Assembly: GCA_902779505.1 (NCBI GenBank)
Contig: CACZBZ010000001.1
Span: 184,193 to 248,192, forward strand
Direction of reading: 5' to 3'
DNA from: an uncultured Lachnospiraceae bacterium
GTDB lineage: Bacteria; Bacillota; Clostridia; Lachnospirales; Lachnospiraceae
Length of the DNA: 64,000 nt
Positions 44,740 to 53,392 of this stretch are shown here, one piece after another (the stretch's first letter is position 1; each line of letters starts with the position of its first letter). Position numbers and translations under genes: made by a program. The notes beneath the pieces were generated by a model, which was not told where the DNA came from, searched no databases, and was given only the letters and a program-made list of their open reading frames with translations.

Positions 44740-46638
44740 ATGATTCTTTCGGTTAATAATATCAACAAAAGTTTTTCGGAAAATATAATAGTTAAAAACG
44801 GCAGTTTTTTCCTTAATGAATATGACAAAGCAGCCTTAGTCGGAATCAACGGTTCAGGCAAGACTACTCTTCTTCGAATCATAATGGGTGAACTGACACC
44901 CGATTCCGGAACCGTCGTAATAAGTAAGGATAAAGAAGTAGGCTATCTCCCGCAGAATGCCATTCTGGATTCCGATAATACAATCTACAAGGAAGTAATG
45001 GACGTAAAAGCCGCTCTTCTTGAAGATGAGAAGCGATTAAGAGATATGGAAAGCAGGATGGGCGACCTTAGCGGTAAAGAACTTGACGATCTTATGTCCG
45101 CTTATCACACAGCCTACGATAAATTCGAACGAGACGGTGGAAATATGATTGTGTCTGAGGTCAACGGCACTCTTAAGGGCCTTGATTTTCCCGAAGAAAT
45201 GTGGGAGCAGCCCGTAAAGACACTGTCGGGAGGCCAAAAGACTCGAGTTGCCCTTGCAAAACTGCTGGTGAGCCACCCCGATATCATCATATTGGATGAG
45301 CCTACCAACCACCTTGATCTGGATTCCATCATATGGCTGGAAAACTATCTCTTAAATTATAAGGGGACCGTACTTATCGTCTCTCATGACAGATATTTTC
45401 TGGATAAAATAACCAACAAGATTATTGAAGTCGAGAACGGTAACTGCATGACATTTGACGGCAACTACTCTTCTTATGCCGTAAAAAAAGAGAACTTAAG
45501 AATTGCCGCTCTAAACGCTTATATCAATCAGCAGAGGGATATTGAGCATCAAAAGGAAGTAATAAGCAAATTAAAGTCATTTAACAGGGAAAAGTCCATA
45601 AGACGAGCCGAATCAAGACAGAAAATGCTCGATAAGATGGACGTGCTTGATAAACCTGTTGAAATCGATGATAAAATGCAGATCATCTTAAGTCCGGGCA
45701 CTGAATCCGGCAAAGATGTTCTTCATGTTGAGAATCTTAAGAAGTCATTTGATTCCAATAAGCTTTTTGAGAATATATCCTTTGATATTAAAAAAGGCGA
45801 TCACGTGGCATTACTTGGTCAGAACGGAACGGGTAAAACCACTATCCTTAAGATCATCAACGACCTCATACCCTGCGATGAAGGTAAAATAGACATCGGC
45901 GCCAATGTTCACATAGGATATTACGATCAGGAACATCATGTTTTGCATGATGATAAGACCATATTCGAAGAAATATCGGATGATTATCCAGAGATAAGAA
46001 ATGTACTGGCTGCTTTCCTTTTCACCGGAGATGATGTGTTCAAACAGATCAAGACACTCAGCGGAGGTGAAAAAGGACGCGTATCACTTGCCAAACTGAT
46101 GCTCAGTGAAGCTAATTTCCTCATTCTTGATGAGCCGACCAACCACCTTGATATCACTTCAAAAGAGATACTTGAAGATGCATTGAACAATTATACAGGC
46201 ACGGTATTATATGTAAGTCACGACCGATATTTTATCAACCGTACCGCTCACAGAATAATGGATTTGTCCGATAAGTGCATAACAGAATATCTGGGTGATT
46301 ATGATTATTACATTGAAAAAAAGGCCGAAATCAGGCCTGTGACAGATAGTTTGGTTACGAATGCGACAAGTAACAGCTCTTCCACCGCAAACAAAGGTGC
46401 TGAGGATTACAAAGCCCAGAAGGCTATGGCTTCGGCCATGAAAAAGACGCAGAAAGAACTGGATAAGATTGAGAAAGAAATAGACAGTATCGAAACAAAG
46501 ATAAAAGAACTGGAGGCAGTGCTTGCAGATCCAAAAAACGGGTCAAATACCGCTCTTCTGATCTCTTCACAAAAAGAGCTGGATGAGAATAATAACAAAC
46601 TGGAAGAATTAATGGAAAAATGGGAAGAATTGCAGTAA
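44740..46638 (+). CDS. ABC-F family ATPase (YdiF/Uup-like)
   Basis: This soluble 632-residue protein with two ABC domains and no membrane part acts on ribosomes or translation. Domain 1 has Walker A GINGSGKTT near residue 37, signature LSGGQ near 163 and Walker B IIILDEPTNHLD near 182. Domain 2 has GQNGTGKTT near 365, LSGGE near 444 and LILDEPTNHLD near 463. The interdomain linker (about 235-320) is charged and helical. A C-terminal coiled coil (about 560-632) is rich in K, E and L. Whether it gives antibiotic resistance or is a housekeeping translation factor cannot be told from the motifs. The coiled-coil tail favours the latter. It is the only clear plus-strand gene here. Confidence 0.93.
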   Translation: MILSVNNINKSFSENIIVKNGSFFLNEYDKAALVGINGSGKTTLLRIIMGELTPDSGTVVISKDKEVGYLPQNAILDSDNTIYKEVMDVKAALLEDEKRLRDMESRMGDLSGKELDDLMSAYHTAYDKFERDGGNMIVSEVNGTLKGLDFPEEMWEQPVKTLSGGQKTRVALAKLLVSHPDIIILDEPTNHLDLDSIIWLENYLLNYKGTVLIVSHDRYFLDKITNKIIEVENGNCMTFDGNYSSYAVKKENLRIAALNAYINQQRDIEHQKEVISKLKSFNREKSIRRAESRQKMLDKMDVLDKPVEIDDKMQIILSPGTESGKDVLHVENLKKSFDSNKLFENISFDIKKGDHVALLGQNGTGKTTILKIINDLIPCDEGKIDIGANVHIGYYDQEHHVLHDDKTIFEEISDDYPEIRNVLAAFLFTGDDVFKQIKTLSGGEKGRVSLAKLMLSEANFLILDEPTNHLDITSKEILEDALNNYTGTVLYVSHDRYFINRTAHRIMDLSDKCITEYLGDYDYYIEKKAEIRPVTDSLVTNATSNSSSTANKGAEDYKAQKAMASAMKKTQKELDKIEKEIDSIETKIKELEAVLADPKNGSNTALLISSQKELDENNNKLEELMEKWEELQ

Positions 46639-46651
46639 GCAATTCTTCCCA
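46621..46651. terminator. Bidirectional terminator between the ABC-F gene and icd
   Basis: A 13-base-pair perfect stem (TGGGAAGAATTGC / GCAATTCTTCCCA) with the loop AGTAA is followed by TTGTGTTTTT on the plus strand and by ATTTTTCC on the minus strand. The ABC-F stop codon lies in the loop. It serves the two converging genes. Confidence 0.85.
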
Positions 46652-46705
46652 TTGTGTTTTTATCAAAATATCATCAAATGTATATATATCCGATTCTTTA
46701 TCTAT

Positions 46706-47883
46706 TTACATACGAGATGCAATAGCCTTAATAAAATCTTCGCTGTTAAGAACCTTAACATCCTTAAGGGATGTGATAAGTGCAAGGTCCTTGGTCATCT
46801 CTCCCGCTTCTATCGTATCGATGGTTGCCTTCTCAAGCCTGTCGGCAAAATCCATAAGTTCTTTTATACCGTCAAGCTCTCCGCGCTTTCTTAAAGCTCC
46901 TGTCCATGCAAAAATTGTCGCAACAGAATTGGTGCTCGTCTCTTCACCCTTCAGATGCTTGTAATAATGACGCTGAACAGTTCCATGAGCAGCCTCGTAT
47001 TCATACACACCGGAAGGTGATACAAGAACTGATGTCATCATGGCAAGTGAGCCGAATGCACTTGATACCATATCGCTCATAACATCTCCGTCATAATTCT
47101 TACAAGCCCAGATGAATCCACCCTTGCTCTTCATTACTCTTGCAACCGCATCGTCGATCAGAGTATAGAAATACTCGATTCCCGCTTCATCGAACTTCTC
47201 TTTGAATTCCTTCTCAAATATCTCATTGAAAATATCTTTGAATCTGTGATCGTATTTTTTAGATATGGTGTCTTTGGTTGCAAACCAGATATCCTGCTTT
47301 GTATCAAGAGCATATTTCAGACATGCTCTTGCAAAAGATTCAATACTCTTATCTGTATACCGGGACCGTCGAATTCCTGGATGGTCTCTTTGGTAACATT
47401 GCCGGAAGCATCAGTAAATACAAGCTCAGCCTTACCGGGGCCGGGAACTACGATTTCCACATTTTTATATACATCACCGTAAGCATGTCTGGCCAGTGTG
47501 ATGGGCTTTTCCCAGTTTCTTACACAAGGCTCGATACCCTTAACGATGATGGGAGCACGGAATACAGTACCGTCAAGCATAGCTCTGATTGTTCCGTTAG
47601 GGCTCTTCCACATCTTCTTAAGATTGTATTCTGTCATTCTGGCAGCATTTGGTGTGATAGTTGCACACTTTACGGCTACTCCGTATTTCTTTGTCGCATT
47701 GGCTGAATCTACCGTCACCTGATCATCAGTCTCATTACGATGTTCAAGTCCAAGATCGTAATACTCCGTCTTAAGATCAACAAAAGGAATAATAAGTTCA
47801 TCCTTGATCATCTTCCAGAGTATTCTTGTCATCTCATCGCCATCCATCTCAACGAGGGGCGTAGTCATCTTAATCTTGTCCAT
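46706..47883 (-). pseudogene. icd: NADP-type isocitrate dehydrogenase, interrupted by a frameshifting deletion
   Basis: Icd makes 2-oxoglutarate for glutamate synthesis. The start is ATG at 47883 with GGAG six bases upstream, overlapping gntR by 14 bases. The 5' part encodes [15 protein letters not shown] and the rest of the N-terminal half as far as EFDGPGI, then shifts frame and stops at 47317. The correct sequence resumes in another frame as [20 protein letters not shown]. From there it runs to the normal C-terminus, including [19 protein letters not shown] and [13 protein letters not shown]. The family has about seven residues between these blocks. Only two bases (47357-47358) remain, which fits a deletion of about 19 bases. 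Everything else is well conserved. Confidence 0.88.
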
Positions 47884-48583
47884 TCTTGTCTCCATTTCTT
47901 TTTTCATCTGAAGGATAAGCCTCATAAAGGCCGTTCTTTACCATGTTCTCATAAGCATTGATAACATGATCGTTAGCAGTCTTCTCAGCCAGATCCCTGT
48001 CACCTGATTTGATTGCTTCCATGATCATCTTATGCTCTTCGGTTGATTTTGTTGATCTTCCGCTTTTTGAAAGAGTCTTTCTTCTTACTCTGAGAACATA
48101 TTCATGATATTCTCTCAGCTGATTCTCAAGCATCTTACTATTGCAGGCTTCATATATGATCTCATGGAATCTGTTATCAAGCTCCGCAATCTGATCCGTA
48201 TGATTCTTGCCGGCATGGAATTCGGAAAGATATATATTCTCTTCCATCTCTTCCATCTGCTCGGGTGTGATATTATCAACAGCCCATCTTGCGGCAAGAC
48301 CTTCCAGCTTGGATCTTATCATATATATATCCTTAACATCTTTTACGGTTATACCCGTAACATAGGCTCCCTTATTGGGAATGATACTGATAAGGCCCTC
48401 GAGTTCCAGCTGCCTGAATGCTTCTCTGACGGGAGTTCTGCTGACACCCAACTCTTCACCGATAGCGATCTCTTTAAGCTCATCATTATTGTTGTAGCGA
48501 CCGTCAAGAATATCCTCTCTGATGCGGTTGTATACACGTCCTCTTAAGGAATACTTGTCGCTTACTTCGTCTTTAATACTCAT
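47870..48583 (-). CDS. GntR-family regulator, FadR/FCD subgroup
   Basis: This 237-residue protein has an N-terminal winged helix (about 12-75) with the GntR recognition region [21 protein letters not shown] helical FCD ligand domain follows (about 85-215), with the metal/ligand-site pattern [11 protein letters not shown] near residue 145. It overlaps the citrate-synthase-like gene by four bases and icd by 14 bases. It probably controls this oxidative TCA branch in response to a small carboxylic acid. The ligand is not evident. Confidence 0.88.
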   Translation of the reverse strand: MSIKDEVSDKYSLRGRVYNRIREDILDGRYNNNDELKEIAIGEELGVSRTPVREAFRQLELEGLISIIPNKGAYVTGITVKDVKDIYMIRSKLEGLAARWAVDNITPEQMEEMEENIYLSEFHAGKNHTDQIAELDNRFHEIIYEACNSKMLENQLREYHEYVLRVRRKTLSKSGRSTKSTEEHKMIMEAIKSGDRDLAEKTANDHVINAYENMVKNGLYEAYPSDEKRNGDKNGQD

Positions 48584-49953
48584 AATTTACCAAAATAACC
48601 TTTCTCCAATACAGTTACACGGCCTGATGCATATTCATCATCAACCCACACTTTAACATTCTTAATTAACTCACTGCTTTTGTCAACTTTTTGATCTTCG
48701 GGAAGCTTGTAATAAGTATTGATCCAGTGAGCAATCCCCGCCAGTCCCGAAGTGTTGGATACAGCACACAGTACAGGTCTGTTCAAGAACTTATCTGTAT
48801 CAAATATATTGTATATCTCTTCGTTCTTAAGCAAGCCGTCTGCATGCACACCCGCTCTTGTAACATTGAAATTCTTGCCTACAAAAGGAGTTCTGTCGGG
48901 AATATGATAACCGATCTCTTTCTCGTAGTATTCGGCAAGTTCAGTAATAACCGTGGTATCCATACCATTAAGACCGCCCTTAAGCTGAGCGTACTCGAAT
49001 ACCATTGCTTCAAGAGGAGTATTACCTGTTCTCTCTCCTATACCAAAAAGTGAGGCATTGACTGCAGAACAGCCGTAGAGCCAAGCAGTTGTGGAATTAA
49101 CAACAGCCTTATAGAAATCATTGTGTCCATGCCACTCAAGAAGCTCATGTGGCACGCCTGCATGAGTATGAAGCGCATAGATAATACCCTGAACAGATCT
49201 TGGAATAACGGCACCGGAGAAGTTAACACCATAGCCCATGGTATCGCACACGCGGATCTTGATAGGTATCTTGTATTCATCCATAAGTTTCATAAGCTCA
49301 AGACAGAAAGGAATAACATATCCGTATATATCAGCTCTTGTAATGTCCTCAAGATGGCATCTAACAGCGATACCTTCATCAAGACAGTCTCTTACAACAC
49401 TGAGATAATGATTCATTGCCTCTCTTCTTGTCATCTTAAGCTTTAAGAAGATATGATAATCCGAACAACTTACAAGGATACCCGTCTCCTTCATGCCTAT
49501 CTCTTTAACAAGCTTGAAGTCTTCCTTACTTGCTCTGATCCAGCTTGTTACTTCGGGGAATTCATAGCCCTTCTCCATACATTTATAAACAGCGTCTCTG
49601 TCTTTTTTGCTGTATAAAAAGAACTCACTGGCTCTGATCATACCGTTGGGGCCGCCGAGTCTGTGCAGATAATCATATATTGTCACGATCTGTTCGGTAC
49701 TGTAGGGAGCCCTTGACTGCTGACCGTCTCTGAATGTTGTATCAGTGATCCATATGTCCTTGGGCATATTGTGGGGAACGATTCTATCGTTAAACGGAAT
49801 CTTGGGAATCTCCGAGTAAGGGAACATGTTCCTGAATACGTTGGGCTTCTCAACGTCATTCAAAAAGTACATATGCTCCTCAAGTTCAAGAAGATTATTC
49901 TTCTGGTTCAAGGTTACCGGTCGATTCTCAAATCCTTCAAATTCCTGATTCAT
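48580..49953 (-). CDS. Re-citrate-synthase-like enzyme (homocitrate/isopropylmalate synthase superfamily)
   Basis: The start at 49953 has AGGAG about seven bases upstream. An in-frame start at 49995 adds 14 non-family residues. The 457-residue product is a DRE-TIM metallolyase with ITDTTFRDGQQSRAPYS near residue 69 and the metal-binding EWHGHNDFYKAV near 280. Genes of this type beside icd are known from anaerobes such as Clostridium kluyveri, where the product is the Re-face citrate synthase. Here icd and a GntR regulator follow directly, which supports that reading over isopropylmalate or homocitrate synthase. The assignment is by similarity and context. A structured leader lies upstream. 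Confidence 0.72.
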   Translation of the reverse strand: MNQEFEGFENRPVTLNQKNNLLELEEHMYFLNDVEKPNVFRNMFPYSEIPKIPFNDRIVPHNMPKDIWITDTTFRDGQQSRAPYSTEQIVTIYDYLHRLGGPNGMIRASEFFLYSKKDRDAVYKCMEKGYEFPEVTSWIRASKEDFKLVKEIGMKETGILVSCSDYHIFLKLKMTRREAMNHYLSVVRDCLDEGIAVRCHLEDITRADIYGYVIPFCLELMKLMDEYKIPIKIRVCDTMGYGVNFSGAVIPRSVQGIIYALHTHAGVPHELLEWHGHNDFYKAVVNSTTAWLYGCSAVNASLFGIGERTGNTPLEAMVFEYAQLKGGLNGMDTTVITELAEYYEKEIGYHIPDRTPFVGKNFNVTRAGVHADGLLKNEEIYNIFDTDKFLNRPVLCAVSNTSGLAGIAHWINTYYKLPEDQKVDKSSELIKNVKVWVDDEYASGRVTVLEKGYFGKL

Positions 49954-50116
49954 AGCTGCTCCTAATAAAAAATAATTTAGGCAAATTGTCGCCATGAATA
50001 ATTGTATACAATTATACGAAACAAATCAAGTGATTATTATTAAACATTGTAATATTACTTACTAGGAATAAACGATTTGAAATAAACTGGAAAAATATGA
50101 AAAATATGAAAAAAAT

Positions 50117-50143
50117 AAAAAGCCTTGCTATGCAAGGCTTTTT
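50117..50143. terminator. Strong hairpin terminator ahead of the citrate-synthase-like gene
   Basis: AAAAAGCCTTGC and GCAAGGCTTTTT pair over 12 bases around a three-base loop. On the minus strand it is followed by ATTTTTTTC. It lies about 165 bases before the start codon at 49953, so it could act as an attenuator. Confidence 0.82.
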
Positions 50144-50300
50144 ATTATGCAACTTTCTTTTCAGGATTACCCTAGGTAGTTTGTGGTAAGTTGCCACCCT
50201 TTGCAAGGCCTCCACAGTCCCCGCTTACTACCACGGCTTCTGTTTCATAGGCAATGAAAGCATTTTTACGAGTCTGCTTCTCGATAAAAGATATCTTACA
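50144..50300 (-). ncRNA. Unidentified structured leader RNA or small RNA
   Basis: The 423-base gap between the LRR gene and the citrate-synthase-like gene has no credible ORF but is rich in complementary segments on the minus strand. There is a small hairpin at 50269-50283 (CGAG/CTCG) and a six-pair hairpin at 50243-50259. A longer helix joins 50224-50234 with 50183-50190 (GTGGTAG-TAAG with CTTACCAC). The competing pair GGTAGT/ACTACC (50227-50232 with 50175-50180) excludes that helix. A GCCTTGC copy at 50203-50209 duplicates the 5' arm of the terminator at 50117-50143 and could pair with its 3' arm. I cannot match it to a named riboswitch, T-box or 6S class. Its 5' end is a guess. Confidence 0.5.
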
Positions 50301-50306
50301 AATTAA

Positions 50307-50335
50307 AGACTAGCAAATGTACGTCTAAAAATCAA
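50307..50335 (-). promoter_or_regulatory. Possible promoter for the leader RNA
   Basis: Minus-strand TTGATT (50330-50335) and TAGTCT (50307-50312) with a 17-base gap are only a moderate match to the sigma-A consensus. Confidence 0.3.
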
Positions 50336-50376
50336 CTATCCTGTGATATCTGTCTGCCATCATCAATATAATAAAC

Positions 50377-53373
50377 TTATGCTACTCTCTTCTTCTTATA
50401 CACAATAAGAAATACTCCACAACAGAGAATCAGGAATGCAACTACATACTTGATAGGAAGACTGTGGTCACCCGTATTGGGTGAATCATCAAGCTTGTAG
50501 TTCTTGACCAGCTTACCATTAAGGATCGATAATCCGCTGCTTCCGCTGTCTGTCGCATATATACCGAAATAAGACAGATGATTGGTCTGGAAGCTTATTA
50601 CATCTTCACTCACCATAGATGACGATACCTCTTCAAGCTGGCCGTCTGCATCAAGAGCAATAACATGAATCCTGTCACCCTTGATCTCATCAGGAACATG
50701 CATGGTAACCGTCATGGTAGCCTGACCAAATCTGTTAATATCAACTGTGTCGGTAGGATCCTTAAGAGAGATATCATATGCCATCATCTCTTCGCTTTCG
50801 CCTCCGAACAGATCTGCATATTTTCTGCTGAGTGCGGAAGCTGCAGTCTCGGAATTTCTGATATTAAGAGGTCCAACCTTCTCGTCTTCACTGAATGAAG
50901 CCGTGATATCATTAGTCTCCTGCCCGTCATAGAGAACAGTGAGCTCTTTCTTAGAATCCGCATCTTTTCTTACGTTGTCAGCAACAGTCAGATTCTCCCT
51001 GTCTTTGATCTTATAATTATTACCTTTGACAGTAATATAATCAGGAATACCGTCCAGCACTTCTTCACTGTATATATAATTCTTCTTTACAACTACACTG
51101 CCTGTATCATTGCCCGAGGCATCCTTTTCAGGACTGACGATAAGTCCGGAAAAACCAAGCTTCTCACCGTCAAGAACAGTATCCTTATAATCCGTAATAC
51201 TGTCATCAACTACAGCAAAGAGAACTCCGTGAAGAACATCTTCTCTGTAATCATAATTCTCAAGTCTGCGTGATGTTGTTCCGGCCTCAATGGCAGGAAT
51301 ATGATTACCTCTGAACACAACAACTTTGGTCGCATCATTTTTCGCACTGTCGGAAAAATCAACCGCCCTGAGTCCCATAGTCTCCACATTCGGTGATAAA
51401 GAAAGCGAATCAAGAGGACAGTTCATGAAAGCACGATCACCAATCCTTGTGACTTTATCTCCTCCTGTTACAGAGCTTAAAGACGTACATCCTCTGAAGG
51501 CATCATCACCGATAACAAGAACAGAATCAGGGATAGTAACGGATGTAAGCGCCGTCTTATCCATGAATGCTCCCGGAGCTATTGTCTTAACAGTCGATGG
51601 GATAGTCACATCACGTCCCTGACCGCAATAAGCAAGAAGAATACCGTCTCCCACTATAGCAAAATCATTGCTTCCCACATTGCTCTTAAGATTGGTAAGG
51701 AAAGGCGTATTCTCAAAAGCATAAGCATCTATCTCAGTAACTGTAGAAGGAATGCTTACATCCGATAATGAATCACAATGATAGAAAGCACCGTAGCCTA
51801 TCTTCTTCACGCCTTCGGGAATAGTAATCTTATTCAGAGTACTTCTGGCAAAAGCAAAATCGCCGATCTCAGTAATTCCGCTTTCGATCTCATAATCATT
51901 CAGGCCCTTTGCAGCATAATAAGCCTGAGAAGCTATCATGTTCTCAAATTCTTTATATTTTGGCAGATATCCTCCCTTTTGAGGATCGTATATAACAGTC
52001 TCACCGGAAGCATCGTCCTGACTTACAGCGTCGTCTGCAGGAGTATTCTCTCTCGGCTCACCATCAGCCGGCTGATCAATGCCACCTTCAATATCCGAAC
52101 TTACATCATCAGTTATACTGCCTTCACCCTGCACAACAGTACCACCGCTTGTAGCCACAGCCGAAGGATCAAGGAAAAGAACCGCTCTTCCACCTACAAT
52201 TATGGTCTTGGCAAGAAGTCCCGAATCATCAACATTGTCAAGAGGGTTGCCCTTAGGCATATATTCCACATTGCTGGGATCTGTGCTGGCATCCACAAGA
52301 CCGATTCCCGGCACGATCTCAGTTACGGATTCTTTATAATCTTTACCACTACCGTTATCTACATTAACACCTGAGCCTTCACCGCTACCGGATCCGCTTC
52401 CCTCAGAAGTTCCTTCATCATTCTTTTGCTCATTGCTTTCCTGACTGTCAATGATATGAAGAAGGGATGTCGTATCTCCTGTCTCAATCATTCTTACATC
52501 CGAATTATCGAAATTCTTGAAGTAATCGTATGCAACAGTTCCCGGATCCGCAACAATATTAAGATGTACACATCCGTCAAAAGCCGTAGGATCGATATAA
52601 TTCACCGAAGGCGGAATGATAACGTCATATAATGATATACAATTCTCAAAAGCCTTAGGTCCGATTGTCGTTACAGAATAAGGAATATTAATCTCCTTCA
52701 GATTCTTACAATTAGAAAAAGAATAGGCCGGAATATCCACCAAATATGATGACAGTGACACCGTATCAAGCCTGTTATTGCCCCAGAAAGCAAATTTGCT
52801 AATCTTGGTAACAGAGTCCGGCATATTGTAATAGGTAGACTGATAACCACTCAGATATGCATACAGCGTGTTGATGTTATCATCATAGAGACCACCGCCC
52901 AGATTAATAAACTGATCGTTATTGCGGCTTATGGTCACTTTTGCAAGGTTATCACATCCCGCAAAAATTCCGTAACCGATAGATTCAACTCCGGCACCGA
53001 TATTGATGGAATTAAGATTCTTACAACCTGCGAAAGAAGCACTCTCAATACTCTCAAGAGTATCATGCATAGTTACATTGGTAAGATCAACACAACCTGC
53101 AAAAGCGCCTTCTTTAACAACCTTAGTATTTTTACCAAGGTCAATGGTATACATACCTCTTTGATTGGCAAAAGCTTCAGAACCGATGGATTTTACATCA
53201 TCAGAAACAGACACGGCTGTTGCCGTGCCTGTATATTTGGCGATCTCATCATGATCCATCTGAAATTGATCCACGTATCTGGCCGCTATCAGGTCTTCTA
53301 CGGGAACTGCAGCAAGAGCAATCGATAAAGCTATAAGAACCGCTCCTACCGCTCTCCTTATCTTTCTGCCCAT
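50377..53373 (-). CDS. BspA-type leucine-rich-repeat surface protein with sortase-type end
   Basis: This 998-residue exported protein begins with a basic signal peptide (about residues 1-31). Two blocks of BspA-like leucine-rich repeats follow (about 55-290 and 490-680), each unit resembling IPSTVTEIDAYAFENTPFLT. They are separated by an acidic, Gly/Ser-rich, probably disordered linker. A C-terminal globular region follows (about 830-950). The tail has the pattern SPNTGD, a hydrophobic segment (KYVVAFLILCCGVFLIVY) and KKKRVA, as in sortase substrates with an LPxTG variant. It follows the larger LRR gene by 19 bases, so the two are probably co-transcribed. The likely role is adhesion or substrate binding. 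Confidence 0.86.
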   Translation of the reverse strand: MGRKIRRAVGAVLIALSIALAAVPVEDLIAARYVDQFQMDHDEIAKYTGTATAVSVSDDVKSIGSEAFANQRGMYTIDLGKNTKVVKEGAFAGCVDLTNVTMHDTLESIESASFAGCKNLNSINIGAGVESIGYGIFAGCDNLAKVTISRNNDQFINLGGGLYDDNINTLYAYLSGYQSTYYNMPDSVTKISKFAFWGNNRLDTVSLSSYLVDIPAYSFSNCKNLKEINIPYSVTTIGPKAFENCISLYDVIIPPSVNYIDPTAFDGCVHLNIVADPGTVAYDYFKNFDNSDVRMIETGDTTSLLHIIDSQESNEQKNDEGTSEGSGSGSGEGSGVNVDNGSGKDYKESVTEIVPGIGLVDASTDPSNVEYMPKGNPLDNVDDSGLLAKTIIVGGRAVLFLDPSAVATSGGTVVQGEGSITDDVSSDIEGGIDQPADGEPRENTPADDAVSQDDASGETVIYDPQKGGYLPKYKEFENMIASQAYYAAKGLNDYEIESGITEIGDFAFARSTLNKITIPEGVKKIGYGAFYHCDSLSDVSIPSTVTEIDAYAFENTPFLTNLKSNVGSNDFAIVGDGILLAYCGQGRDVTIPSTVKTIAPGAFMDKTALTSVTIPDSVLVIGDDAFRGCTSLSSVTGGDKVTRIGDRAFMNCPLDSLSLSPNVETMGLRAVDFSDSAKNDATKVVVFRGNHIPAIEAGTTSRRLENYDYREDVLHGVLFAVVDDSITDYKDTVLDGEKLGFSGLIVSPEKDASGNDTGSVVVKKNYIYSEEVLDGIPDYITVKGNNYKIKDRENLTVADNVRKDADSKKELTVLYDGQETNDITASFSEDEKVGPLNIRNSETAASALSRKYADLFGGESEEMMAYDISLKDPTDTVDINRFGQATMTVTMHVPDEIKGDRIHVIALDADGQLEEVSSSMVSEDVISFQTNHLSYFGIYATDSGSSGLSILNGKLVKNYKLDDSPNTGDHSLPIKYVVAFLILCCGVFLIVYKKKRVA

Positions 53374-53392
53374 AATGTCACCGTGTCAATCT

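Noticed and set aside
50012-50215. A 67-codon minus-strand frame in the leader region
   Set aside because: It runs through the terminator hairpin and structured RNA, has poly-Ile/Phe low-complexity sequence and no ribosome site.
50144-50300. T-box leader, suggested by AAAGGGTGGCAAC
   Set aside because: The T-box core is followed by CGCG and flanked by a stem I with conserved loops, neither of which is present. The terminator also does not share bases with this segment.
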